Positions 1-8,718 of a DNA stretch of 64,000 nt are shown here, in pieces. Source of the DNA: CAVTJL01 sp963828215 (GTDB taxonomy: Bacteria > Pseudomonadota > Alphaproteobacteria > Geminicoccales > Geminicoccaceae); the NCBI GenBank assembly GCA_963828215.1, contig CAWHFO010000065.1, forward strand, positions 1 through 64,000, written 5' to 3'. A program made the translations under genes and the position numbers. Numbering within the stretch: position 1 is the stretch's first letter; each line of letters opens with the position of its first letter. The notes under the pieces are model-generated. The model did not search any database and was not told the DNA's origin. It saw nothing but the letters and a program-made list of their open reading frames with translations.

Positions 1-375
1 GTCACCGTTTGGGACACCAAGAACGGCGAGAGCCGGACGGTCCCGCTAACCAAGCGCTCGCACGAGGTGCTGACCCGCAGGGTGACCGGGCAGTCGGTCA
101 TCTCTCGGTGCTTCGCCGACCACGACAACTTCTGGATGAACAGGGAGTGGGGCAGGGTGCGGGCGCAGATGCGGATGAACGAGGACCCACAGTTCATCCC
201 CTACGTCTGTCGCCACACGTGCGCCTCTCGGCTTGTCCAGAGGGGTGCGTCTCTGCAAGTAGTGCAGGAATGGATGGGTCACAAGTCCATTCAGGTGACC
301 CTGCGCTACGTCCACCTAGCGCCGTCGAACCTCTTTGCGGCCGTCGACCTGCTCGAACTAGGAGGCACAACGTGA
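1..375 (+). CDS. tyrosine recombinase / phage-type integrase, C-terminal part
   Basis: The frame is open from the first base, so the N-terminus lies outside the window and only the last 124 residues are visible. They hold the end of a tyrosine recombinase catalytic domain: a box II region CRHTCASRLVQRG (Arg at about residue 71), the WMGHKS box (His about 94) and the likely nucleophile Tyr in TLRYVHLAP (about 103). The residue that is usually His in the HxxR motif is Tyr here (YVCR), a less common variant. The family cuts and rejoins DNA at attachment sites, often tRNA genes. A tRNA-Leu gene and a stranded tRNA-Leu 3' half lie 1.2-1.5 kb downstream, which fits an integrated element extending left out of the window. 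Confidence 0.85.
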   Translation, partial: VTVWDTKNGESRTVPLTKRSHEVLTRRVTGQSVISRCFADHDNFWMNREWGRVRAQMRMNEDPQFIPYVCRHTCASRLVQRGASLQVVQEWMGHKSIQVTLRYVHLAPSNLFAAVDLLELGGTT

Positions 376-526
376 AGGTGTTATCGTCTAACCGAGGTGT
401 TCAGCAATTGACGGTGCCGCTCGGCCTGTTTCCGCTGACTGCGGCTGCACAAGGCTGCTATTGGTAGATCAAATCGGAAGGCCGCAGCATGCGCACGGGG
501 CCGATACGCAAGGGAGACAGTCAGGG

Positions 527-919
527 ATGTTCGGTGGGCTAAAGAGATTTCGAGCCTGCGTCAACGCCATGAACGCCAAGCTGACTTGGGAGGCTATGCC
601 CGAGGATCTTCAAAGGCTTATTGACCATCAGGCAAGATTGCTGTTGGCCTCCGGGGGACGCACTCCCACCACGGCAGACGACCTTGTCAAAGCAGCGACC
701 CAGGACACGGATGGTACAATCAGGCGGATGTCTGAATTCGAGAGGTACACTCTATACTCGATGGCGATGATCGAGGCGTACCAACGGCCGAGGATTGATG
801 CCGAAGATTGGAACCCTCCACGTCGGCCCTTCTCATTGCGGATACGTCAGAACGATATCGACAATGCGTCGCGCTACATCCGATCACGTTATGGCATTGA
901 CGTTACGCTGGCCTCGTAG
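527..919 (+). CDS. hypothetical protein of the integrated element
   Basis: This gene of 130 residues is not one I recognise. I chose the ATG at 527 because AGGGAGA lies about 10 bases upstream; the frame is open to an earlier start at 461, but that region has no good ribosome binding site. The protein is soluble, mostly helical in look, with several acidic and basic stretches and no signal peptide or membrane segment. It lies between the integrase and a small membrane protein gene, 28 bases before the latter, and both have clearly lower GC than the rest of the window, suggesting they came with the element. Function unknown. Confidence 0.55.
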   Translation: MFGGLKRFRACVNAMNAKLTWEAMPEDLQRLIDHQARLLLASGGRTPTTADDLVKAATQDTDGTIRRMSEFERYTLYSMAMIEAYQRPRIDAEDWNPPRRPFSLRIRQNDIDNASRYIRSRYGIDVTLAS

Positions 920-947
920 CGTGCTCTAAGGGAGGGCGGCCGCAGAG

Positions 948-1391
948 ATGGCGGACGAATGGGCGGAGTTTCGTAAGGAGGAGTATCAGGCGCTTCGCGG
1001 TGAGATTTTGCTACTCCAGGGAGCGATCAAGGACATCGAGCGGCAATCTGCCGTAGGTTCAGCTGCCATCGTCTCATTCCTGCTCATCTATATGGACAAA
1101 ATGCCCTTTGGATGGGAGCGCACCGTAGGGTGGTGGGTCCCTGTCCTTTATGTTTTGTTCAACGTTGGCATAGCGAGGTATAAATTCGCAGAGATGATGC
1201 GGATTGGTTCGTATTTGAAGACGGTTGAGACAAAATATAGTGGGCCTGACTATGGATGGGAGTCATTCCGCGGAAGCAGCAACGACAAGAAAGGAACATT
1301 GGTCCGGCGCTGGTGGCTTGTGACATGGATAAGCCTAACAGTCGCGACGCTTATACCTGCATTGATCGCAACAATCACCTGCGTACTTTGA
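948..1391 (+). CDS. small membrane protein with N-terminal coiled coil, hypothetical
   Basis: The protein has 147 residues. Residues 1-33 are charged and look like a short amphipathic or coiled-coil segment. Three hydrophobic stretches follow at about 34-50, 60-77 and 122-146, separated by a basic loop (about 78-121). The ATG follows a GGGAGGGCGG stretch. I do not recognise the family. The layout of a charged N-terminus with three membrane spans is common in accessory genes of genomic islands, including possible effector proteins, but nothing here proves that. Base composition is visibly more AT-rich than the housekeeping genes, in keeping with transfer. It probably shares a transcript with the gene at 527. 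Confidence 0.6.
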   Translation: MADEWAEFRKEEYQALRGEILLLQGAIKDIERQSAVGSAAIVSFLLIYMDKMPFGWERTVGWWVPVLYVLFNVGIARYKFAEMMRIGSYLKTVETKYSGPDYGWESFRGSSNDKKGTLVRRWWLVTWISLTVATLIPALIATITCVL

Positions 1392-1611
1392 GCAAGGCGT
1401 GCATTTATCATTAGGTTAATGTGACAGAGGGCTTGATGACGCGTCCTCCTCGTGTCGGCCGGTGGCGCACGTCGGCGTTGCATGCCGCTGGAGGTTGGCT
1501 GTTCGGGATGGTATGGCACTTCGCGCGTATGACGGCGATGTGTGAATGGAGCTGTCGGAGTGCGGGGGTCCTACCGCTGGGCAGTGGGATAACCGCGTCA
1601 TGTGGAGTGCT

Positions 1612-1700
1612 GCGGGCGTGGCGGAACGGTAGACGCATCGGGCTTAAAACCCGTGGCCCCGACTGGGGCGTGGAGGGTTCAAATCCCTCCGCCCGCACCA
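1612..1700 (+). tRNA. tRNA-Leu (anticodon TAA), complete, CCA encoded
   Basis: Acceptor strands GCGGGCG and CGCCCGC pair fully and are followed by A and an encoded CCA (1698-1700). The anticodon loop CTTAAAA gives anticodon TAA. A long variable arm (GGCCCC/GGGGCG) marks the class II shape of tRNA-Leu, and the T arm is GAGGG-TTCAAAT-CCCTC. It reads UUA codons. It lies inside the integrated element, 220 bases after the membrane protein gene and about 165 bases before a stranded 3' half of a different tRNA-Leu(UAA). It may therefore be a tRNA carried by the element. Confidence 0.93.
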
Positions 1701-1865
1701 CCGCAGGGGAGCCACGTGTCTCTCGCGCGATAGGCGTCGGAGTTGGCGGTTGCAAGCTGCAACTCGGGCTGCAGCCACATGCAACAAAGCGCAACTCTTC
1801 CACCTGTGCATGACGATAAACAATTGATATGAAAGGGGAATGGCAGGTATCAGGCCCGGTCTGAC

Positions 1866-1921
1866 GGACTTAAAATCCCGGGGCTTCGGCCGTGCCGGTT
1901 CGAGTCCGGCAGCGGGCACCA
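1866..1921 (+). other. stranded 3' half of a second tRNA-Leu(TAA); probable element attachment-site scar
   Basis: From GGA-CTTAAAA-TCC onward the sequence is a normal tRNA-Leu(UAA) 3' half: anticodon loop, variable arm GGGGCTTCGGCCGT, T arm GCCGG-TTCGAGT-CCGGC, acceptor strand AGCGGGC and ACCA. The matching 5' half is absent: upstream there is no GCCCGCT acceptor strand and no D arm, and anticodon-stem pairing is lost beyond three base pairs. This is what a tyrosine-recombinase element leaves at its far end after inserting at a tRNA anticodon arm. It differs in T arm and acceptor from the tRNA at 1612, so the two are not copies of each other. Confidence 0.65.
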
Positions 1922-2250
1922 AGGGCCTCGGTGTGGCCAAGGAGCCGGACGGCCTCCCGACTCTCGTGGCGTAGGAAAAGCCGATCGGGGCGCCACTGGT
2001 GCTGGAACATGCCGGGGGGCCGCATCATCTAAACGCGGCCGGGCCCGCTGCGTCGACGCGTCGATTGCATCGGGAGGGGCGGCCGCTGGCGGGGAGGGAG
2101 ACGGGCGTCGCTCTGGCGGGGATGGAGACGGCGCGTCGCTCGGAGAGGCGGCCCGCCGGCGTCCGCGGCGCGGGCCCTGTCCGCGCTCGTCCATGGAGCG
2201 CCCGGGCCGCTGAGACGCCAGAGTCCGTGGATAGTCTGAGGACGACGCTA
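1922..2250. other. non-coding stretch between the element end and the cyclase gene
   Basis: This 329-base GC-rich stretch has no convincing gene. The reading frame of the downstream cyclase stays open through it, but the translation is low-complexity, rich in Arg, Ala and Gly, and unlike the family. It should hold the promoter of the cyclase, though I see no clear -35/-10 pair. Confidence 0.4.
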
Positions 2251-3471
2251 TTGACCTATTCTTCCGATCCCCTTCCGCTTATCGGCTGGCTGGCCGAGGG
2301 CACGCTGGCCGGGAGCCATGCGAGCGAGCTCTTGAGTGGCCTCAGCGAGCGGCTCAACGCGGCGGGTGTGCCGGTGTCTCGGGTGGCGGTGGGCTCCGGC
2401 CTCCTGCACCCGACCTTCGACGCGCTCGGGATGTTCTGGCGGCGCGGCCAGCCCGTCACCATCAACCGGTCGGAGCGGCTGGTCGGCAGCCCCGACGACG
2501 ATGACGGCTGGCTGCGCAGCCCCTGGCACCACCTCATCGAGAGCCGCACGATCAGCCTTCGCCGACGGCTCGATGCGGGCGGCGAGCAGGTGGAGTTCCC
2601 GATCCTCGACCAGCTCCGCGAGGAAGGCGGGACGGACTATCTGGCCCGGGTCGAGCATCTGGGCGCCAAGGCCAGGATGGGCGAGCTCGACGACATCATG
2701 AGCTCCTGGACGACCGATCGGCCGGGCGGCTTCACCGAGGGGGACCTGGCGCTGCTCGAGCAGGTCGTGCCGGTCTTCGCGATGGCCTATCACTCCCGTG
2801 CCTCGATGATCACCGCGAAGACGCTGCTGATGACCTATCTCGGCGACGACGCGGCGCGGCGCGTGCTCGAGGGAAATATCGTGCGGGGCCGGGCCGAGAT
2901 CATCCGTGCCGTTGTCTGGTACAGCGACCTCGCCAACTTCACCCGGATCGCCGACGAGATCCGCCACGAGGAAGTGCTGGCGCTCCTCAACGACTATGCC
3001 GAATGCCTGGTCGAGATCCTCGACGAGGCCGGCGGGCAGGTTCTGAAGTTCGTGGGCGACGGCATTCTCGCGATCTTTCCGGACGGCGAAGGAAGCCATG
3101 CGGCGGACCGGGCGCTCGCCGCGGCCGCCGCAGCCGAGCGGGCGGTCGAGAGGGTCAACGCGACCCGCCGCGAGCAGGGCAAGGCCGTCACCGACTTCTA
3201 TCTGGCCCTTCATGTGGGCGAGCTGCTCTACGGCAATTTCGGCAGCAGCCGGCGTCTGGACTTCTCGGTCCTGGGCCCCGCGGTCAACGAGGCGAGCCGC
3301 ATCTGCCAGCTCTGCCGGTCGATCGACCAGCGGGTCATCTTCTCCTCGGCGTTCGTCCAGGCGGCGGCCGAGCGCCGCGCCTGGCTCGTCTCGCTCGGCC
3401 GCTATGCCCTCAAGGGCGTGGCGGCGCCTCAGGAGCTGTTCACCCTCGACCGCCAGGCGATCGCCGCCTGA
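2251..3471 (+). CDS. class III adenylate/guanylate cyclase
   Basis: This cytosolic enzyme should make a cyclic nucleotide, probably cAMP, from ATP. The C-terminal half is a class III cyclase catalytic domain. It shows YSDLANFT with a metal-binding Asp, LKFVGDGILAIF with the adenine-contacting Lys and second metal Asp, and LDFSVLGPAVNEASR with the Asn and Arg of the active site. The N-terminal 200 residues resemble the unnamed sensor region common in rhizobial and Rhodospirillales cyclases. I chose a TTG at 2251 because TGAGGA lies 8 bases upstream. A GTG at 2227 is also possible, and the frame runs open to 1999 without family support. It lies just outside the integrated element and has no obvious operon partner. 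Confidence 0.85.
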   Translation: MTYSSDPLPLIGWLAEGTLAGSHASELLSGLSERLNAAGVPVSRVAVGSGLLHPTFDALGMFWRRGQPVTINRSERLVGSPDDDDGWLRSPWHHLIESRTISLRRRLDAGGEQVEFPILDQLREEGGTDYLARVEHLGAKARMGELDDIMSSWTTDRPGGFTEGDLALLEQVVPVFAMAYHSRASMITAKTLLMTYLGDDAARRVLEGNIVRGRAEIIRAVVWYSDLANFTRIADEIRHEEVLALLNDYAECLVEILDEAGGQVLKFVGDGILAIFPDGEGSHAADRALAAAAAAERAVERVNATRREQGKAVTDFYLALHVGELLYGNFGSSRRLDFSVLGPAVNEASRICQLCRSIDQRVIFSSAFVQAAAERRAWLVSLGRYALKGVAAPQELFTLDRQAIAA

Positions 3472-3719
3472 GCGGCCGACTGTTGCGGAAATGACGCGGC
3501 TCTTACGTCTTCGTTGACGAACGGCCGCCCCCGCTGTCGAGGGCCTTGCCGCCACCTTCTCCCGGAACGACTTGCCTCGTCACCCGATGGGAGCGCCCAG
3601 CCGCGCGCTCCATGGCGCTATCGGCCCCCGCCAAGCGGGCGGCTCAACTCGCGTGATACCGGCCCCATGGGCCGCTTGCGTTCAGCCACTGACCGCCAAC
3701 GCTGTCGGGAGCATACTCC

Positions 3720-4352
3720 ATGGCAAACTTCGTCTGGGACCTCAGGGCCAGGCGCGAGCACAATCCGGTCATGTTCGACGATCTGGTCGACGGACGGGAC
3801 TGCGACGCGCTGCCCGGCGCCAGCGGCACCTTCGGTGCCGAGCCCACGAACCCGATCCCGGTCTGCTCGGTGCTGGGCGAGCTCGCCTACCTGTCGCGCC
3901 TGCGCAGCCGCTCGGGCTCCTACCTCTTCTTCCATCGTCTGGCCTCGCTCCCCTGGCCCGGCAGCCGGGGGCGGATGATCGACATTTTCGAGACGGTCAC
4001 CCGCGACAACAGCTGGGACCTGCTCTTCCTCGACTGCCGGCACCGGCGCGACTCGCGCCGCGCCCCGGAAGGCTATCGGCTGATCCGAGAAGGCGACCCC
4101 GACAGCCTCTTCCTCTGCGTCACCGGCGCACCCGACCGGATCGTGCCGTTCCCGGGCGACCTCGCCCAGCCGATCGCCCGCTGGACCGGCATCGCGCAGG
4201 ATTTCCCCGACGAGCCCGAGCCCTGGCAGGAGGCGCTGGCGACTCTCCAGCTCCGATCCCCCGAGGCCCACGAGGAGCGGCTGAAGCGGGCGGGCCTGCC
4301 GACCCACCGCCAGCGCCATGCCATGGCGGCGGGCCGCGCCCGCTTTCTCTGA
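3720..4352 (+). CDS. hypothetical protein, 210 residues
   Basis: I do not recognise this protein. It is soluble with no signal peptide. It has a mixed alpha/beta look in the middle (WDLLFLDCRHR, SLFLCVTGAPDRIVPF) and a basic C-terminal tail. The ATG at 3720 follows GGGAG by 8 bases, and codon use is like the neighbours, so it is probably a real chromosomal gene. It stands alone, 248 bases after the cyclase gene and convergent with the folC operon, so the context gives no clue to its job. Confidence 0.65.
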   Translation: MANFVWDLRARREHNPVMFDDLVDGRDCDALPGASGTFGAEPTNPIPVCSVLGELAYLSRLRSRSGSYLFFHRLASLPWPGSRGRMIDIFETVTRDNSWDLLFLDCRHRRDSRRAPEGYRLIREGDPDSLFLCVTGAPDRIVPFPGDLAQPIARWTGIAQDFPDEPEPWQEALATLQLRSPEAHEERLKRAGLPTHRQRHAMAAGRARFL

Positions 4353-4448
4353 TCGGGGGCCGGGGCGGGACAGGCTGATCGACCGGTCGTTCCTCGACCC
4401 GTCACGCTTCGCGCTCGTCATGCGCTGAGCCCGGGGCCTACCCCTGGC

Positions 4449-5743
4449 TCAGCCGTTTTCCCTCAGGACGTTGCCCGCGAGATAGAGCGAGCCGCAGATC
4501 AGCACCAGGGCCGGCCTCCGTTGCGCCCGGAGAATGGAGGACAGCGCCTCCTCGACCGAGGGCGCGGCGCTGGCATCGAGGTCGAGCCCTCGGGCGGTCA
4601 GGGCGATCGCGGCCGGATCGCGGCTCTGCTGCTCGTCGGGGACGGGCACCGCCACCAGCCTCCCGACCAGCGGCCGGAGAGGCTCGAGGAAGCGGACGAC
4701 GTCCTTGGTGGCGAGCATGCCGAGGATCAGATGGATCGGCCGGCCGGCGGCCAGACGCGGCAGGCTCTGCGCCATCACGAGGCCGGCCGCCGGATTGTGG
4801 CCGCCGTCGAGCCACAGCTCGCTGCCGGCCGGCAGGCGCGCCGCCAGCGGGCCCGCCGTCAGCCGCTGCAGCCGAGCCTCCCAGCGGGCCGACCCGAGGC
4901 CGCGGGCGATCGCAGCGGTGGCCGGCGACAGGATGCCCAGGCGTCTCGCGGCAATCGCCGCGAGCCCGGCATTCTCGACCTGATGGACGCCGGGCAGGGC
5001 CGAGAGGGGCAGGTCCAGCCACTCCGGCGCCGTCGCGCAGCGCGATGCGGCCCGCGACCTCCGTAGCCTGCCATTCGATGCCGCTGCGGACCAGCGGCGC
5101 CTCGATCGCCCGGGCCCGGCGCTCGAGCACCGCCGCCGCCTCCGGGCGCTGCGGGCCGATCAGCGCCGGCACGCCGGGCTTGAGGATGCCGGCCTTCTCG
5201 CCGGCGATGGCCTCGATCGTGTCGCCGAGGAAGCTCTCGTGGTCCATCGAGATCGGCGAGATCAGCGTGAGCAGCGGCCGGGCGACGAGGTTCGTCGCGT
5301 CCAGCCGGCCGCCGAGCCCGGTCTCGAGCAGCAGGATGTCGGCCGGCTCGTCGGCGAAGGCCAGGAACGCCGCGGCCGTGGTGATCTCGAAGAAGGTGAT
5401 GGGCTGCGCCGGCGTTGGCGCGCTCGGCGGCGTCGAGCACGGCCGCCAGCCGGCTCTCCTCGATCGGTACGCTGGAGAGAAGGATGCGCTCGTTGAAGTG
5501 GACGAGATGAGGGGAGATGTAGCGGTGCACGCGCCGGCCCTCGGCCTCGAGCATGGCCGAGAGCATGGCCAGCGTGCTGCCCTTGCCGTTGGTGCCGGCG
5601 ATGTGGACGACCGGCGGCAGCCGGCGCTCCGGATGGCCGAGGCGGGCCAGGAGCCGCTCGATGCGCCCGAGCGAGAGGTCGATGCGCTTGGGGTGGAGGC
5701 TCTGCAGCCGGGCGAGGATCAGGTCACTGCCGAAGGTCGTCAT
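4449..5743 (-). CDS. folC: bifunctional folylpolyglutamate / dihydrofolate synthase, broken by two +1 insertions
   Basis: FolC adds glutamate to dihydropteroate and folates in folate synthesis. The N-terminal part has the Mur-ligase ATP loop HIAGTNGKGST (about residue 50) and the strand SPHLVHFNER. The middle carries ETGLGGRLDATN and ISMDHESFLGDT, and the end has WLDGGHNPAAG and LILGMLATKD. The reading frame changes twice, near 5408 and near 5030; each break is explained by one extra base, after which the protein reads through normally. I therefore treat it as an intact gene with sequence errors. It is the last gene of pyrF-trpFBA-accD-folC, and its start overlaps the accD end by 20 bases. 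The accD-folC pairing is common in proteobacteria. Confidence 0.85.
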
Positions 5744-6689
5744 GCTCGGTCTCCGGCACGAACGCAGCCTCGTCCTCGCTGAGCGCCGGCTCGGGAGTTG
5801 CTGTCGGCTCCTCCTCCGGCTCCGGCGGGACGGGGCGCAGCAGCAGGTCGAGCAGACGTGCCAGCGTCGCCCGCAGCTCGAAGCGATGGACGACCATGTC
5901 GATCATGCCATGGTCCCTGAGATACTCGGCCCGCTGAAATCCGGCCGGCAGCTTCTCGCGGATCGTCTGCTCGATGACGCGAGCCCCCGCGAAGCCGATG
6001 ACGGCGCCGGGCTCGGCGATGTGGATGTCGCCCAGCATGGCGAAAGAGGCGGTGACTCCGCCGGTGGTGGGGTCGGTCAGGATGACGATGTAGGGAAGGC
6101 CCGCCTCCTTCACCTCCTGCACCGCGATGGTGGTGCGCGCCATCTGCATCAGCGACAGCGTCCCCTCCTGCATCCTGGCCCCGCCCGAGGCGGTGACCAC
6201 GACGAAGGCGGCCTGCTGCAGGACCGCGAGACGAGCGGCGGTGACGAAGCCCTCGCCGACCGCGGCACCCATCGAGCCGGCCATGAAGTCGAAGTTCATG
6301 ATCCCCAGGACCAGTGGCAGCCCGTCGATCCGGCCGTGCGCGGCCTCGAGCGCGTCCTGCGCCTTCGTCTTGGCCTGGGCCTCCTTGAGCCGGTCGCCAT
6401 AGCGCTTGAGGTCGCGGAAGCGAAGCGGGTCGACCGGCACCTTGGGCAGCTCGATCCGCGTCCAGCTGCCCTCGTCGAACAGCGAGCGGAAGCGATAGTC
6501 GGGGCCGACCCGCATGTGATGCTCGCAATGCGGGCAGACACGCTGGTTCGCCTCGAGATCGCGATGAAAGAGCATCCGCTCGCAGCTCGGGCACTGCTGC
6601 CAGAGATTTTCCGGCACCTCCGGGCGGCTGGGGCCGACGAGCGCCCGGATCTTGGGGCGCATGTAGTTGGTGAGCCAGTTCAGCTCCAT
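5724..6689 (-). CDS. accD: acetyl-CoA carboxylase carboxyltransferase subunit beta
   Basis: AccD, with AccA, moves the carboxyl group from biotin to acetyl-CoA to make malonyl-CoA, the first step of fatty-acid synthesis. The protein has 321 residues. A four-Cys zinc finger is formed by C33, C36 (CPSC) and C52, C55 (CPHC). The crotonase-fold core has ASGGARMQEG and the acyl-CoA binding region GGVTASFAMLGDI, with GFAGARVIEQTI after it. The C-terminal 35 residues are acidic and rich in Pro and Glu. It overlaps trpA by 10 bases upstream and folC by 20 bases downstream, so translation is probably coupled. Confidence 0.97.
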   Translation of the reverse strand: MELNWLTNYMRPKIRALVGPSRPEVPENLWQQCPSCERMLFHRDLEANQRVCPHCEHHMRVGPDYRFRSLFDEGSWTRIELPKVPVDPLRFRDLKRYGDRLKEAQAKTKAQDALEAAHGRIDGLPLVLGIMNFDFMAGSMGAAVGEGFVTAARLAVLQQAAFVVVTASGGARMQEGTLSLMQMARTTIAVQEVKEAGLPYIVILTDPTTGGVTASFAMLGDIHIAEPGAVIGFAGARVIEQTIREKLPAGFQRAEYLRDHGMIDMVVHRFELRATLARLLDLLLRPVPPEPEEEPTATPEPALSEDEAAFVPETEHDDLRQ

Positions 6690-7510
6690 CGGGCGCTCCG
6701 TACCGCCTCGGCCAAGGCCCGCACCTTCCCGTGCACCGCCCGGACGAGATCCGCCTTCGCCCGGCCCGCCTCGTCGAGGTGGCCGGCCACGAGGTCCACC
6801 AGCGCCGATCCGACGACCGCCGCATCGGCGACACGGGCGATGGCTGCCGCCTGCTCGGGCTCGCGGATGCCGAAGCCGACAGCGACGGGCAGCCGGGTGT
6901 GGCGACGGATACGTGCGACGGCTTCGCCGACCAGCTCCATCACCGGCTTCCGCTGGCCGGTGATTCCGGTGACCGAGACGTAGTAGAGAAATCCAGACGT
7001 GTGGTGGAGCACCTTGGGCAGGCGCCGGTCGTCCGTGGTCGGCGTCGCGAGACGGATGAAGTTCAGCCCGCGCTCGAGGGCCGGCAGGCAGAGCTCCTCG
7101 TCCTCCTCGGGCGGCAGGTCGACGATGATGAGCCCGTCGACGCCGGCGGCCTTGGCATCGTCCAGGAAGCGTGTGCGGCCATAGGCCCAGATCGGGTTGT
7201 AGTAGCCCATGAGGACGATCGGGGTGGCGTCGTCCTGCTCGCGGAAGCGGCGTACCATCTCGAGGACCCGGGGGAGCGTCACGCCGGCGGCCAGGGCGCG
7301 GAGGCTGCCCGCCTGGATCGCCGGGCCATCGGCCATCGGGTCGGTGAAGGGCATGCCGATCTCGACGAGATCGGCGCCGGCCTCGGGCAGGCCGGCCAGC
7401 AGCCGGTCGAAGGTCGCCTCGTCGGGGTCGCCGCCGCAGAGAAAGGTGACGAGCCCGGCCCGCCTCGCCTCGGCGAGCGCCCGGAACCGCGCTTCGATAC
7501 GCCCGCTCAC
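6680..7510 (-). CDS. trpA: tryptophan synthase alpha chain
   Basis: TrpA cleaves indole-3-glycerol phosphate to indole and glyceraldehyde 3-phosphate; indole passes to TrpB. The protein is a 276-residue TIM barrel. The catalytic Glu is E50 in VEIGMPFTDPMADGP and the second catalytic Asp is D61. The phosphate-binding end of the barrel (GFGIREPEQ and VVGSALVD) is present. Its start overlaps the trpB stop by 4 bases and its end overlaps accD by 10, so it lies within a translationally coupled operon. Confidence 0.97.
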   Translation of the reverse strand: MSGRIEARFRALAEARRAGLVTFLCGGDPDEATFDRLLAGLPEAGADLVEIGMPFTDPMADGPAIQAGSLRALAAGVTLPRVLEMVRRFREQDDATPIVLMGYYNPIWAYGRTRFLDDAKAAGVDGLIIVDLPPEEDEELCLPALERGLNFIRLATPTTDDRRLPKVLHHTSGFLYYVSVTGITGQRKPVMELVGEAVARIRRHTRLPVAVGFGIREPEQAAAIARVADAAVVGSALVDLVAGHLDEAGRAKADLVRAVHGKVRALAEAVRSARWS

Positions 7511-8718
7511 AGCTCCACCCCGAGCGCCTTCGCCACCGTATGGACGTCCTTGTCGCCCCGGCCGCAGAGATTCATGACGAGCAGCGTCTCGGGACCGAGT
7601 GTCGGGGCGAGCTTCGTGACCTGGGCCAGCGCGTGGCAGGGCTCGAGCGCCGGCAGGATGCCCTCGAGCCGGGCGCAGAGCTGGAACGCCTCGAGAGCCT
7701 CCCGATCGGTGACGGCCGCCACCTCCATGCGCCCGATGTCCTTGAGCCAGGAATGCTCGGGGCCGACGCCCGGATAGTCGAGCCCGGCCGAGATGGAGTG
7801 CGCCTCGAGCACCTGACCGTCAGCATCCTGCATGAGGTAGGAGCGGGCGCCGTGCAGCACGCCGGGCTTGCCGGCCGAGATCGCCGCCGCATGACGGCCG
7901 GTCTCGATGCCGTCGCCCGCCGCCTCCACGGCCACCAGGCGGACGTCCGGCTCGTCGAGGAACGGGTGGAAGAGGCCCATGGCGTTCGAGCCTCCACCGA
8001 TGGCCGCCACCAGCACGTCCGGCAGCCGGCCCTCCTTCTCGAGAATCTGCTCCCTGGTCTCCCGGCCGATCACCGACTGGAAGTCCCGGACCATCGCAGG
8101 GTAGGGGTGCGGCCCGGCCACCGTGCCGATCAGATAGAAGGTGCTCTCGACATTGGTGACCCAGTCGCGGAGCGCCTCGTTCATGGCGTCCTTGAGGGTC
8201 ATGGAGCCGGACCGCACGGGCCGGACCTCGGCACCGAGCAGGCGCATGCGGAACACGTTGGGCTGCTGCCGCTCCATGTCGCGCTCGCCCATATAGACGA
8301 CGCAGCCGAGGCCGAAGCGCGCCGCCACCGTCGCGGTCGCGACGCCGTGCTGGCCGGCCCCCGTCTCGGCGATGATGCGCGTCTTGCCCATCCGCTTGGC
8401 CAGCATGATCTGGCCAATGCAGTTGTTGATCTTGTGGGCGCCCGTATGGTTCAGCTCGTCGCGCTTGAAGTAGATCTTCGCGCCACCGAGATGCGCCGTC
8501 AGCGGCTCGGCGAAGTAGAGGGGCGACGGGCGGCCGACATAGTCCTTCAGCCAGACCAGGAGCTCCTCCTGGAAGGCCGGATCGCGCTTCGCCTGCTCAT
8601 AGGCCTCCTCGAGATCGAGGATCAGCGGCATCAGTGTCTCGGCGACGAACCGGCCGCCATAGATGCCGAACCGGCCTTGCTCGTCCGGCCCGGTGCGCAG
8701 GCTGTTCCTCAGGCTCAT
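7507..8718 (-). CDS. trpB: tryptophan synthase beta chain
   Basis: TrpB is the PLP enzyme that joins indole and serine to give tryptophan. The protein has 403 residues, the usual length. The PLP lysine is K96 in NHTGAHKINN, and the phosphate-binding loop GGGSNAMG is present, as is the GAGQHGVA loop that contacts TrpA. It overlaps trpF at the start and trpA at the end, each by 4 bases. Confidence 0.98.
   Translation of the reverse strand: MSLRNSLRTGPDEQGRFGIYGGRFVAETLMPLILDLEEAYEQAKRDPAFQEELLVWLKDYVGRPSPLYFAEPLTAHLGGAKIYFKRDELNHTGAHKINNCIGQIMLAKRMGKTRIIAETGAGQHGVATATVAARFGLGCVVYMGERDMERQQPNVFRMRLLGAEVRPVRSGSMTLKDAMNEALRDWVTNVESTFYLIGTVAGPHPYPAMVRDFQSVIGRETREQILEKEGRLPDVLVAAIGGGSNAMGLFHPFLDEPDVRLVAVEAAGDGIETGRHAAAISAGKPGVLHGARSYLMQDADGQVLEAHSISAGLDYPGVGPEHSWLKDIGRMEVAAVTDREALEAFQLCARLEGILPALEPCHALAQVTKLAPTLGPETLLVMNLCGRGDKDVHTVAKALGVEL

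Noticed and set aside
1421..1813. A plus-strand open frame of 130 codons
   Set aside because: It runs straight through the tRNA-Leu gene and has no family features.
1612..1921. The tRNA-Leu and the tRNA-Leu half as direct repeats (attL and attR of a small element)
   Set aside because: Apart from the anticodon loop their variable arms, T arms and acceptor strands differ, so they are not two copies of one site.
2248..3555. A 435-codon open frame on the minus strand
   Set aside because: It is the shadow of the cyclase gene, whose motifs are clear on the plus strand.
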